DNA from: an uncultured Anaerolineae bacterium
GTDB lineage: Bacteria; Chloroflexota; Anaerolineae; Anaerolineales; UBA4823
Direction of reading: 5' to 3'
DNA: 23,438 bases
Assembly (NCBI GenBank): GCA_937129505.1
Contig: CAKZNJ010000015.1
Coordinates: forward strand, 1 to 23,438
Both the position numbers and the translations under genes were made by a program. The notes beneath the pieces are model-generated. The model did no database searches, had not been told where the DNA came from, and worked only from the letters and a program-made list of their open reading frames with translations. The number at the start of each line of letters is the position of its first letter. Within the stretch, counting starts at the first letter, position 1. Positions 13,075 to 21,319 of the stretch are shown one piece after another.

Positions 13075-16000
13075 TTACGGCAAGATGGTGAAAACTCCCC
13101 CTGCGCTGCTGCCTTGCACTTCAGGGAAATAAATCTCCCACACTTCTGCCGGGCGCAGGTGATATTCGCCTGGTTGCAGCAGAGTCAATAGGTAGCGCAA
13201 TTCGTAGGTGCCTGCGGGTAGATATTCAGCCGCCCAGATCAGGTGGTCGTCATAGATCATGGGTTGGCTAAATCGTTGCCATCCCCACCCCTCCTTGAAG
13301 GGCTGGGTTGGGTCGATCTCCTGAGGGGTGAGTTCTTCCTCGGTCATACCTTGTTGGCTGGTCAATAAGCGCGTATCTAGAATTTCACTGCCGGCGGGGA
13401 TATAGTCCTTAACCAGCACATAGTAGGCATCTTTTTCGACGGTGAGGGTCACTCGTACTTCGACGCGGGTGCCAAATTTTGCTGAGCTTATGGTCGGGCA
13501 GCTTTTCTGACCGCAGTTTTCTCCCAAGGTCCGGTAAGCCCGTGAGACCGAAAACCCGCGTTGAACTGGTTGTAGCTCAGCAATCGGCACAAACGCCTGT
13601 AAGGTCGCCCGATAGTAGAGGCGGCCATTGCCAGCAAGATGCTCAATTTCAAGCGCATTGGGAGTATCCCGATAGAGTTGATCTAGAGAAATTTCACCGA
13701 CAGCGGTATTCATCAAATTCTGATTTGCCGATCCGCTCACCAGCGGAACCCCATTGATCGCTGCCCGAAAGTCGAAGTCGCTTTCCAGCTCTTGATTGGC
13801 GGAAATAACCTTTTGCAAGGCAAACAACGCCCAAGCGGTGCTAAAGCTTGATCCCCAGCTGCCCGTTGGTCGCTGGTTTGAGATTAAATAGCGAGTGGCA
13901 TCAGCAACAATGGGTGTAGAGGCATCATAACTGGCAAGGGCATAAAGAGTCATGGCAGTGACAGTGAGTTGATAAGATGCCATCCTCCAGCTTTGGCTTT
14001 TTTCCTGCCAGGCCGCGCCGCTGGCGCTGCGCACCGCTTGCCCTTCCAAATCGGAACGCAGGGTTTGGGCTTGTTCGCTGCCGGGGTTATCAGCCTCTAG
14101 AGCCCAAGCGAGCAGGGCTTCAGCCCATGGGTTGAGCTGAGCGCGGCGCTCATAAAGTTGCGAGAGAGCGGCTGTGTCGGCAGCTCCAGCATGGGCAAGG
14201 GCGAAGTGGATGAAAGCCAAGCGGTCTAACGTAGCCGCATCCGTCGTTTGGGCAGGTTGGATGATGCTCGATAACAGGTATTGGATGGCGCGGTCGAGGC
14301 TATCTTGAGTAACCGAGAAGCCGTCCGTCTGGGCTTGCTTCAAGCCAAACAAAACATAGGCGGTGATGACGGGATCGCCGTTTCCGTTGTCCCACCAACT
14401 CCAACTGCCATCAAAACGCTGCCGCGTAAGGATGCGGTATATCCCTTCTTGCACGGCGTTTTCTAATTCGGTTTGCAAGGGATTAGCATCAGAGTTCATC
14501 TCTTTCAGCAGTCGATAGCCTGCTAGATTGGGTAAGACTCTGGAGAGAAGATATTCGGTGCTGTGATTGTCATCTTGCTCAAGGGTTTTTACACTGTTTA
14601 TAACAACCCCCGCTAAAGAGGGATTCAATTCGACTTTTAGCGAACCACCATAAGGAGAGATTGATTTCGGCAGACTAACAATCTCCGTCCGTACACCAGC
14701 GATTTCGAGCAGCCCAACGGTGCTGAAAGTTTGTCTGGTACGATACTGTTGGATGGGCGTATTTGCTCCACCAATACGCACCTGATCGGAAAGCTCACCC
14801 GCTTGCGCCGACAATAAGATCTCCATCACCCCCTGTTTCGCTACTCTACCCCACCATTCAACGCGCTTTCGCCCATTGGGAGGAATGGTTACCGATTGTA
14901 AGGCATTTTGCCCTTCATCAAGGATGAAGGTAGTGCTTTGAAGCGAGACTTGGGTGTCAATGTTTTGGGCAGTATTGTTGTGGACGACTGCGGCTAGGAG
15001 AAGATGATCTCCCGCCACCCAGACGCGTGGTGTGACGGGCTGGACTAGGAGCGGTTTGGTGGCAACAATTTCGAGCTCTGTTTCACCCACGCGAGTTGAT
15101 TGATCGATACCGCGGATGAGAATTTTCCAAGTGGTCACGTTGTCAGGAAGGATCAGCTTGATGGCGGTTTTTCCATTTGCATCGGTTTTGAGATTACCGT
15201 TCCAATAGGCTGTATCGGGAAAACGTTGGCGAACTACATTGATCGGCATCTCTCCCCCTCCTCCCCCTAGACCATCGGGTAATTGAATCATTCGCCATGC
15301 GGCTACCGCAAGGTCGATGCCTGTCCTTACCCCTAAAGGTTGATCGCCATAGAAGGCTTGTAGAATTGGTGAGGCGTTTGGTTGTGCTAAGGCAAAGATA
15401 GCTTTATCCACTACTGCCACAGAAAATTCCCCCTCAACCGGTTTACCGGCAAAATCAGAAACTTGGATTTCCATGCTCACTTCCCCGCCTGGGGTAGCGC
15501 GTTCGGGCTGCAGACTCGCTTGAACTTTAAGCGTTTGTTCCTTAGGAGAGACGCGGAGAACCGTATATCCTTGGCGGAAATCGATCTGTCCACTTTCATT
15601 GAGGTTAAGCATCGTTACGCCGATATAGATGTTGGGGACATCTTCGGCAGATAATGGATATTCGATCTCCATACCACCGGGTGGAATTTGGCGAATTTCA
15701 TGGCGCAACACCTTTGCTCTCTCATAGGTGATCAAGGCTGTGGCGGGAGTAGCAAAGGGGTTGGGGATGAAAATTTTTGCGTTATCTGCCACGTCGTAGA
15801 GGTCATGATCGACTGTCAACCGGATGCGTTGATTGGGGAAGGTCGGGAAAACTGCCTCACCTGCTCCTCCTACCCAGAGGATTACACTGCTGCGTGCCCC
15901 TTCCCCTTCAACAGACAACAAGTAGGTACCAGCTTGGTCTGGGGTGAAAGAAAGGCGTGCCAATCCATTCTCCCCGCTGACGAAATCGGCACCAGAAACC

Positions 16001-18978
16001 TTTTCGGTTTGGGGCAGGTAAACAGGATATCCAAATAAATCCACTTGGGTTTCATCTCGTATCCAGCGGATGGTGGCAAATTCTGCCTGCAGTTTTTTGC
16101 CACTTAGGGGCCTTCCCTTCCAATCCGCAACGAAGACATCAGCTTCGAGCGGTTCATTGACCCTTACAAACCAATTATCAGGCTTGATGCCCACGATGAA
16201 TGGTGCAGGATGCACGAAGACACTTGTCCGCCCGCTGACAGGTAAACCACTTTCATCGACAATTGTGGCTTCAAGGATATATCGGCGTGGTTCATTTGTC
16301 TTCGGAGTCGGAATAGTTAAGGTTAGGATACCGTTCGGGTCGGTTTGGGATTGACCTTCCGAGACCAAATTGGTGAGCAAACCCATTTCGGCGTACATTC
16401 GAAGGTAATAGCTGCTGTCGAACCAGCCTTTCTCCGCCTGCCCCGTAACGTAGCCGGGCAAATCTTCGCCTTCAGCTTGCCAGTACAATGACCACTGCAC
16501 CGGCAGACGACCAGCCGGAGCGTCGAAAAAGTACTGTGCGGAGAGGCGGACAACGATAGGCTCTCCCGCAAGCAGGTGCTCTTGCTCCACTTCGAACGTC
16601 AGGTCAATCTGCGGTTTTCGATAGGCAGCCACCTCGAAAGATGCACTCTGGTTTTCCGCCAGCGGCGATTGAATCAGATAACTGCCGGGTTGGGCATCAG
16701 ATGGCAAGGAGATTTCTCCACTTGCAGAGCCAAATTCGGAAAGAGGTAAGGTTAGCTTGGCAATTTCTTGTCCGTTAGGGTTGAGCACGCGAAGGGGTAA
16801 CTCGGCGATTTCAGGAAGGGTATATCGGGCATTAAAGGCTTGGCGGGCGATAGCCCGTAGGTACACGGTCTGGCCCGGACGGTAAATTGGACGATCGGTG
16901 TAGAAGTAGATTTTTAGAGATGGCGGTGAAAACTGGAAGGGGATATCGAAATCCCAACTATCCACGCCTGCATTCCAACTTGGCATCGCCAGCGCGAAAC
17001 TGGGATTACCAGGTTGGTCGATTACAGCATAATAATTGCGCCATGGATCGCTCAGGAGCTCAAACTGCTTTCGGAAAATTCCTTGGCTATCAGTTTGACC
17101 TTGAGCGATGATTGCACCGTTTTCGTCGTAGATGCGGATGGGGGCGTTTGCTAGCGGCGACAAATCTTTTTTCTGCGTTGCCCAAACGAATGCTTCCTCA
17201 GCAGAAAGCTTGAAGGTCAGATGGACGTCGCTAACGACAATGAGATAGCGGTAGGAATAGGCTTGTTCCCCAGGGGGTTCTAGGTCAAAGTAGTATAAGC
17301 CTGGCGTTCGCGGTTGACCGTCAGGTTGCAATTTAACGTCCACCCGCTGGTTGCGATTGGTTGCCATTTCGAAGGTTTGTTCCCAAGATTGGTGATCGGA
17401 GGAGCGGAAGTCGCGGTAGAGCGAGTAGTTGTCTGGGGCTTGGATGCGAATGAATTCTTCCAATGAGAGGCTGCCGCTGGAAAGCCGAAGACGGGGTAGG
17501 TTGGTCGCTTGGGCGGGAAGGGTGCTTTCATTGCTTGTGAGCACCATGACAGAACTTGGTACGAGAAAATTCACGCTAGGTGGCAAAGGAGCTGTGCGGA
17601 AAGTTAGCTGGACAGTGCGTCCAAGTTTTTCTCCATAGGCATCTGGCAGATCGGGGGATACTTCGATGGTATAGGATTGACTGGGGTCAAAAAATGCAGA
17701 GATCCCAACCGCCCACTGCTGTTCATCCCACCAAACCGAGAGGTTTCTCACGGCGGGCGTGATTCGAAAATATTTTTCCAGACTCTTTTCGGCTAGGGGG
17801 CTGCTAAAGTAAAACCAGACGGTCTCATAAGGGGGTTTCTCGCCGTTATCGAGGGGGGTCGTCCACTGTACCTCGAAGGCTGGTAATGTCTGCCAGCTTG
17901 CCCGCATTTCTTTTCCCAATGCGACTTGCCCAACCGCTTGGGCATCGCCGTTCAACAGAACGGTGTAGGATTGATTGCGCTTTAGCAGAGCTGATGGGGT
18001 GAAGGTGAGTTGCGTAGAATCCTCATTCCATTCAAATAGGCCTGTTACGATACTTCCTTCCTGATCAATTAAAGCGAATTTTTCTTCAACACTCGCTCTT
18101 TGCATGGGTTGATTAAAAGAGATGGTCACCTTGCTATCTAACCGAACATTTCCTTCGCCATCGGTGGGGTGAACCTCAAGGACTTGAGGGGGAGCGACCG
18201 AAAAAGTCCATTCTTTCTCGGGGAATTGCAGAGGAGCGCCATTGGCACTTTTTAGGTTGGGATCGAAGAGCACTTGATAGCTTTTTCCACCCATTAAAGC
18301 CGTTGCCGGGCGGAAAAGAAAGGTGCTGGTGTTAAGCCATTCACCGCTACCTTCAACCTGTTGACCCTCTTCGGAAAGGAGGCGCAAAGCTAAAGGAGCG
18401 ATCTGTTGACTGCCTAGAGCAACCACGGGTTGGTTAAAGGCAGCTACCACGGCAACATCGGCGCGCACATCCTGTGAGTTGATTTCTGGGATGCGTTGCG
18501 TGACGCGCAAATACGATGCGGCCTGATATTGCAAAGAGATAGGTTCAGCTAGAGCGAGACCGTTTTTAGCTTTTGCGGTGTTTGAGATGGTTAAACGCAG
18601 CGTTTGTTCGGGTTGGAGCTGTTGCAAAGGACGATAAATCAGAACGTCATCCTTCTCCCATTTCATTTCTGCAGCGATGGCGGGATCGCTGGATAAAGCT
18701 GCTTCTACCGAGGGTTGATCCATAGCTTGATTGAAAACCAACTTGATTACGCCATCCAAAGCTAATTTCTCACCTTGTAGGGGAGTCGTCTCAACAAGGG
18801 TTGGTGGCAGTGATAGTGGGGTGGAAGTTGGGGCGGGAGTGTAGGTTTGTGTGGGTGGGAGGGAGGGGGGTGGCGTGCTAGGTTGAGGCAGAGAGCAAGC
18901 AAAAGTGACAAGGAACATGACCAACAGTGGGATGAACCAACCAAATGGAGGGTTTAGAATATTGCGATTCAGTTGCAT
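13075..18978 (-). CDS. Bacterial alpha-2-macroglobulin family lipoprotein without thioester residues
   Basis: A 1967-residue exported protein of the protease-trapping macroglobulin family. The signal sequence ends in VTFAC (Cys28), a slightly atypical lipobox, followed by a Pro/Thr-rich linker. Four Ig-like (Big_5-type) domains fill about residues 50-480. The macroglobulin core starts near 690 with TDRPIYRPGQTVYLR, the bait-region neighbourhood with a DGLGGGGGEMP stretch is near 1230-1260, and the A2M block NVTTWKILIRGID follows. The helical thioester domain has RFDGSWSWWDNGNGDPVITAYVL near 1510-1535 (in pieces). The canonical GCxEQ is replaced by HSTEY: Ser1473 for Cys and Tyr1476 for Gln. 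It therefore cannot form the covalent thioester, as in E. coli YfaS-type homologues. I chose the start at 18978 because GAGGAG lies before it; an in-frame ATG at 19038 would add 20 non-signal-like residues. It is divergent from a secreted metallopeptidase and is expected to protect the cell from proteases. Confidence 0.93.
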   Translation of the reverse strand: MQLNRNILNPPFGWFIPLLVMFLVTFACSLPQPSTPPPSLPPTQTYTPAPTSTPLSLPPTLVETTPLQGEKLALDGVIKLVFNQAMDQPSVEAALSSDPAIAAEMKWEKDDVLIYRPLQQLQPEQTLRLTISNTAKAKNGLALAEPISLQYQAASYLRVTQRIPEINSQDVRADVAVVAAFNQPVVALGSQQIAPLALRLLSEEGQQVEGSGEWLNTSTFLFRPATALMGGKSYQVLFDPNLKSANGAPLQFPEKEWTFSVAPPQVLEVHPTDGEGNVRLDSKVTISFNQPMQRASVEEKFALIDQEGSIVTGLFEWNEDSTQLTFTPSALLKRNQSYTVLLNGDAQAVGQVALGKEMRASWQTLPAFEVQWTTPLDNGEKPPYETVWFYFSSPLAEKSLEKYFRITPAVRNLSVWWDEQQWAVGISAFFDPSQSYTIEVSPDLPDAYGEKLGRTVQLTFRTAPLPPSVNFLVPSSVMVLTSNESTLPAQATNLPRLRLSSGSLSLEEFIRIQAPDNYSLYRDFRSSDHQSWEQTFEMATNRNQRVDVKLQPDGQPRTPGLYYFDLEPPGEQAYSYRYLIVVSDVHLTFKLSAEEAFVWATQKKDLSPLANAPIRIYDENGAIIAQGQTDSQGIFRKQFELLSDPWRNYYAVIDQPGNPSFALAMPSWNAGVDSWDFDIPFQFSPPSLKIYFYTDRPIYRPGQTVYLRAIARQAFNARYTLPEIAELPLRVLNPNGQEIAKLTLPLSEFGSASGEISLPSDAQPGSYLIQSPLAENQSASFEVAAYRKPQIDLTFEVEQEHLLAGEPIVVRLSAQYFFDAPAGRLPVQWSLYWQAEGEDLPGYVTGQAEKGWFDSSYYLRMYAEMGLLTNLVSEGQSQTDPNGILTLTIPTPKTNEPRRYILEATIVDESGLPVSGRTSVFVHPAPFIVGIKPDNWFVRVNEPLEADVFVADWKGRPLSGKKLQAEFATIRWIRDETQVDLFGYPVYLPQTEKVSGADFVSGENGLARLSFTPDQAGTYLLSVEGEGARSSVILWVGGAGEAVFPTFPNQRIRLTVDHDLYDVADNAKIFIPNPFATPATALITYERAKVLRHEIRQIPPGGMEIEYPLSAEDVPNIYIGVTMLNLNESGQIDFRQGYTVLRVSPKEQTLKVQASLQPERATPGGEVSMEIQVSDFAGKPVEGEFSVAVVDKAIFALAQPNASPILQAFYGDQPLGVRTGIDLAVAAWRMIQLPDGLGGGGGEMPINVVRQRFPDTAYWNGNLKTDANGKTAIKLILPDNVTTWKILIRGIDQSTRVGETELEIVATKPLLVQPVTPRVWVAGDHLLLAAVVHNNTAQNIDTQVSLQSTTFILDEGQNALQSVTIPPNGRKRVEWWGRVAKQGVMEILLSAQAGELSDQVRIGGANTPIQQYRTRQTFSTVGLLEIAGVRTEIVSLPKSISPYGGSLKVELNPSLAGVVINSVKTLEQDDNHSTEYLLSRVLPNLAGYRLLKEMNSDANPLQTELENAVQEGIYRILTRQRFDGSWSWWDNGNGDPVITAYVLFGLKQAQTDGFSVTQDSLDRAIQYLLSSIIQPAQTTDAATLDRLAFIHFALAHAGAADTAALSQLYERRAQLNPWAEALLAWALEADNPGSEQAQTLRSDLEGQAVRSASGAAWQEKSQSWRMASYQLTVTAMTLYALASYDASTPIVADATRYLISNQRPTGSWGSSFSTAWALFALQKVISANQELESDFDFRAAINGVPLVSGSANQNLMNTAVGEISLDQLYRDTPNALEIEHLAGNGRLYYRATLQAFVPIAELQPVQRGFSVSRAYRTLGENCGQKSCPTISSAKFGTRVEVRVTLTVEKDAYYVLVKDYIPAGSEILDTRLLTSQQGMTEEELTPQEIDPTQPFKEGWGWQRFSQPMIYDDHLIWAAEYLPAGTYELRYLLTLLQPGEYHLRPAEVWEIYFPEVQGSSAGGVFTILP

Positions 18979-19070
18979 AAAAACTCCTCTTCGATTAAGA
19001 CGCCCGATCAGGTGCTGCGGTTCCCAGCCGTACTTCAAAGCGGGATCAAAGGACCCAGGGAAGTAGAGTG

Positions 19071-19100
19071 ATTATACCTTGCCACACCTGACGATGGTAA
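19071..19100 (-). promoter_or_regulatory. Promoter of the macroglobulin gene
   Basis: Minus-strand TTACCA (19100-19095) and a perfect TATAAT (19076-19071) are 18 bases apart, with a start near 19064. This lies only about 26 bases upstream of the alternative ATG at 19038 and gives an 85-base leader to the preferred ATG at 18978. It shares the 355-base divergent gap 18979-19333 with the metallopeptidase promoter. I see nothing else in that gap apart from a pyrimidine-rich stretch near 19258-19285. Confidence 0.5.
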
Positions 19101-19187
19101 AAACCCTTGAGGAGAACTGGGATTTTTTTGGCAATAGCGTTTGTCTCTATCAATATCCTTTCCCAGTAGGGTGCTCTTCTCCTGAAA

Positions 19188-19216
19188 TTGAATTTTTCTA
19201 AAAGAGGCTGTATAAT
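19188..19216 (+). promoter_or_regulatory. Sigma-70 promoter of the metallopeptidase gene
   Basis: TTGAAT (19188-19193) and a perfect TATAAT (19211-19216) have an ideal 17-base spacer, the best promoter match in the window. The start near 19223 leaves a leader of about 110 bases before the ATG at 19334, longer than needed for translation alone. Confidence 0.7.
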
Positions 19217-19333
19217 CAAAATAACAATTTATCTCATTCTTAGCTTCCTTTATCGAACACCCTCCCCATCCATCCTTCCCTCTCTTGAAAGGCAGGGGAC
19301 GGAATAGTTTATTGGCTCTAAAAGGAGTATGCC

Positions 19334-20851
19334 ATGAGACAAATCATTTTTGTTTCTTCCATTGCGGCGTTGATTGGTCTGCTGAATTGGTTGTTCCCAG
19401 CTTTGGTTCATGCTGATTTGGGCCGTTTTGAACAAGATGCGCTTGACAATAGCTGGCTCATCGAAGTTCGGGCTGATCCCTATTATCGACCATCACACAT
19501 TCTGCCACCGGAGGGCCTCCTAGATCCGCTAAGTGTTAATGCCACATTCACAATCAATTATCTTCCTAGCGGCACCTATTACGGCGATAACTGCACCACT
19601 TGGCCAAACAACGCAAAAGCCGCTTTTACGTATGCGGCGAATATATGGGGTTATTATCTCAGTTCATCTGTGCCGATCGTGATCGATGCCTGTTGGGCGA
19701 CCAATCTACCAACAGGGGTGTTGGGACATAGTGGAACAATGGGTTTCAGGAGAAATTTTACGAATGCACCTCAAACCGATGTCTGGTATCCCCGTGCTCT
19801 GGCGAATGCGCTTTATGGTAGTGATCTCGACCCAGACCAGGCGGATATCTATATTGCTTACAGTAGTACCTTTGCATGGTATTATGGATTGGATGGAGCA
19901 ACTCCAGCTGGCCAGTACGATTTTGTCACCGTTGTTTTGCATGAGATCGCTCATGGCTTGGGATTCTCTGGTTCAATGAGATACGGGAATTTTTGTGGCG
20001 GCTCAAATTACGGCTGTTGGGGAAATAGCACCGGTTATCCCTATGCTTATGACACCTTTATGCAAAATGGTTCGGGATACAGTTTACTCAACACCGCTTT
20101 TTATCCTAACCCTTCTGTTGCTTTGGGAAGTCAATTAACCAGCAACAACTTATACTTTAACGGAAATAACGCCAAGGAAGCCAATGGCGGTAACCGTCCC
20201 AAGATGTATGCACCGACCACATGGATGCAAGGGTCTAGTTATTCCCATTTAGATTACGACACTTTTAAGAATACTGCTCATCGGCTGATGGTCTATGCCA
20301 TATCTGCCGGCGCTTCGATCCATAATCCAGGAACAATTACCCTCGGCATATTGCAAGATATGGGTTGGAACCGATCTGGATCGGCAGTGACTTCAAGACT
20401 TTTCTTGCCGATTACCCTGAAACCTCAGACCGGCCCCGATGCAGGTTACTGGCAAACCTCTGGGGGGTCAAGATATTTTTACGTCAGCCCCGATCGCGCC
20501 AATGTAAACCGATATACGATTTTTATCACCTTGAGTGGAGGGCCCTGTAACGGCCAAACGTGGAAAATATGGAAGACAACTCCTTTGCCCATTTCTAACA
20601 ATCAGTTTTCCTTTACCGGCGCGCTAAATGGTAATGGCACATTTCTTTCCCCCACCACTGCAACCGTCACCGATCAAATTACAAGTTTATATATCCAAGG
20701 TTGTGGAACTTTCAGCGGTGGTCCCTGGACAAATTCGTTCTCTTGGCAAAACAGCTCTCAACCGGCTGCCATACCCTCAATGGATATCGAAGAGACCTTT
20801 GAAGTTCAGGGAGTAGATTATCCTGCTGTTGAAGTCTTCTATACACCTTAG
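19334..20851 (+). CDS. Secreted zinc metallopeptidase (HExxH, metzincin-like) with C-terminal beta domain
   Basis: A 505-residue exported enzyme. The signal peptide ends at about VHA-DLG (residue 28). The catalytic motif is HEIAHGLGF with His203, Glu204 and His207, and Gly210 follows as in metzincins. The residue normally supplying the third ligand (His or Asp at motif position 11) is Gly213. Later blocks typical of this HEIAHGLGF group are YPYAYDTFM, SHLDYDTF, RLM (possible Met-turn) and TLGILQDMGW near 340. FLPITLK (20402-20422) then separates the catalytic part from a C-terminal domain of about 140 residues with GYWQTSGGSRYFYVS and paired Cys residues, probably a beta-sandwich for substrate or surface binding. 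AAAGGAG lies 6 bases before the ATG. It is divergent from the macroglobulin gene. Substrate unknown. Confidence 0.87.
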   Translation: MRQIIFVSSIAALIGLLNWLFPALVHADLGRFEQDALDNSWLIEVRADPYYRPSHILPPEGLLDPLSVNATFTINYLPSGTYYGDNCTTWPNNAKAAFTYAANIWGYYLSSSVPIVIDACWATNLPTGVLGHSGTMGFRRNFTNAPQTDVWYPRALANALYGSDLDPDQADIYIAYSSTFAWYYGLDGATPAGQYDFVTVVLHEIAHGLGFSGSMRYGNFCGGSNYGCWGNSTGYPYAYDTFMQNGSGYSLLNTAFYPNPSVALGSQLTSNNLYFNGNNAKEANGGNRPKMYAPTTWMQGSSYSHLDYDTFKNTAHRLMVYAISAGASIHNPGTITLGILQDMGWNRSGSAVTSRLFLPITLKPQTGPDAGYWQTSGGSRYFYVSPDRANVNRYTIFITLSGGPCNGQTWKIWKTTPLPISNNQFSFTGALNGNGTFLSPTTATVTDQITSLYIQGCGTFSGGPWTNSFSWQNSSQPAAIPSMDIEETFEVQGVDYPAVEVFYTP

Positions 20852-20891
20852 AGGATAGAGCCTTTAGAAGGTATGGGGGTAATCATTGTGC

Positions 20892-20941
20892 GCCATCCTC
20901 TCTTGGGCATCTCTACAAATAATTCCCCAAAGGAGGATGGC
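20892..20941. repeat. Imperfect 16-base inverted repeat with 18-base loop
   Basis: 20892-20907 pairs with 20926-20941 (GCCATCCTC with GAGGATGGC, then TTGGG with CCCAA), with one G-T and one mismatch. It starts 40 bases after the metallopeptidase stop. No T-run follows on either strand, so it may be a Rho-assisted end, an mRNA-protecting stem, or a small repeat element. Confidence 0.6.
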
Positions 20942-20987
20942 TGAACTCAATTGCATCTAATTTCGTTCTCAGCTTGCAAAATTGTTA

Positions 20988-21000
20988 TTCATGACATGAA
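20988..21000. promoter_or_regulatory. 13-base palindrome, candidate operator of the cysteine peptidase gene
   Basis: TTCATG-A-CATGAA is a perfect palindrome with a central A. It covers the expected -35 position of the candidate promoter at 21008-21016, where a dimeric regulator would act. No regulator gene is nearby. Confidence 0.35.
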
Positions 21001-21007
21001 GGGGTTG

Positions 21008-21016
21008 TGATAGGAT
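21008..21016 (+). promoter_or_regulatory. Possible extended -10 promoter of the cysteine peptidase gene
   Basis: TGATAGGAT gives a TG-n extension and TAGGAT hexamer (21011-21016). The -35 at 17 bases (TTCATG) is poor and lies within the palindrome, which would suit an activated or repressed promoter. The ribosome site AAAGGA (21078-21083) stands 8 bases before the ATG at 21092. Confidence 0.3.
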
Positions 21017-21091
21017 AGATATAAGCATAGAAATTCTCAACAAAGGGAGAGGGGTTTGTACGCCCGCTAAGAAAAATAAAGGATAAGCACA

Positions 21092-21304
21092 ATGAAAGCG
21101 AAATTAGTAGCAAAACATATCCTTCTCTGCATCGCTCTAGCGGTAGGCGTGGTTTTGGTTTTTACCTCTTGGTCACATCAAACCCCCTCCCAAGCTGCTG
21201 AAAGCCCTTTAACTCCTGTTGCGGATTTCGCGGGTTGTCCATTTAGTGGTGAGGGGCAACCAAGCGAGTTCTTGATTTCTGTTCAATCAGATGGGTCATG
21301 GTAA
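21092..21304 (+). CDS. Signal-peptide fragment of the cysteine peptidase, 5' of an in-frame stop
   Basis: Seventy residues: a basic start (MKAKLVAKH), a hydrophobic helix (about residues 10-27), then a likely cleavage near SQAA and a short mature stretch ending SVQSDGSW. It has its own good ribosome site. It is in the same frame as the peptidase ORF that follows, and only the TAA at 21302-21304 and five sense codons separate it from that ORF's first possible start. I read it as the true 5' end of the peptidase gene. Alone it would yield a short secreted peptide of no recognised family. Confidence 0.7.
   Translation: MKAKLVAKHILLCIALAVGVVLVFTSWSHQTPSQAAESPLTPVADFAGCPFSGEGQPSEFLISVQSDGSW
21302..21304 (+). 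other. In-frame TAA that splits the cysteine peptidase gene
   Basis: Reading through gives SDGSW-stop-GWGQSLDATS with no frame change, so a single base change (for example TAT or TAC, Tyr) would restore a continuous ORF of about 708 residues. TAA is used as a normal stop by other genes here (the kinase and propeller genes), so a reassigned code is unlikely. Options are a real nonsense mutation (pseudogene), a base error in the assembly, or readthrough. Confidence 0.85.
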
Positions 21305-21319
21305 GGTTGGGGACAATCG

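Noticed and set aside
18979..19038. A 20-residue N-terminal extension of the macroglobulin starting at 19038
   Set aside because: The extension puts a charged stretch before the signal sequence, and the later ATG at 18978 has a proper GAGGAG site.
21302..21304. Stop-codon reassignment (TAA read as an amino acid)
   Set aside because: TAA ends at least two other intact genes here in the expected places, so a changed genetic code does not fit.
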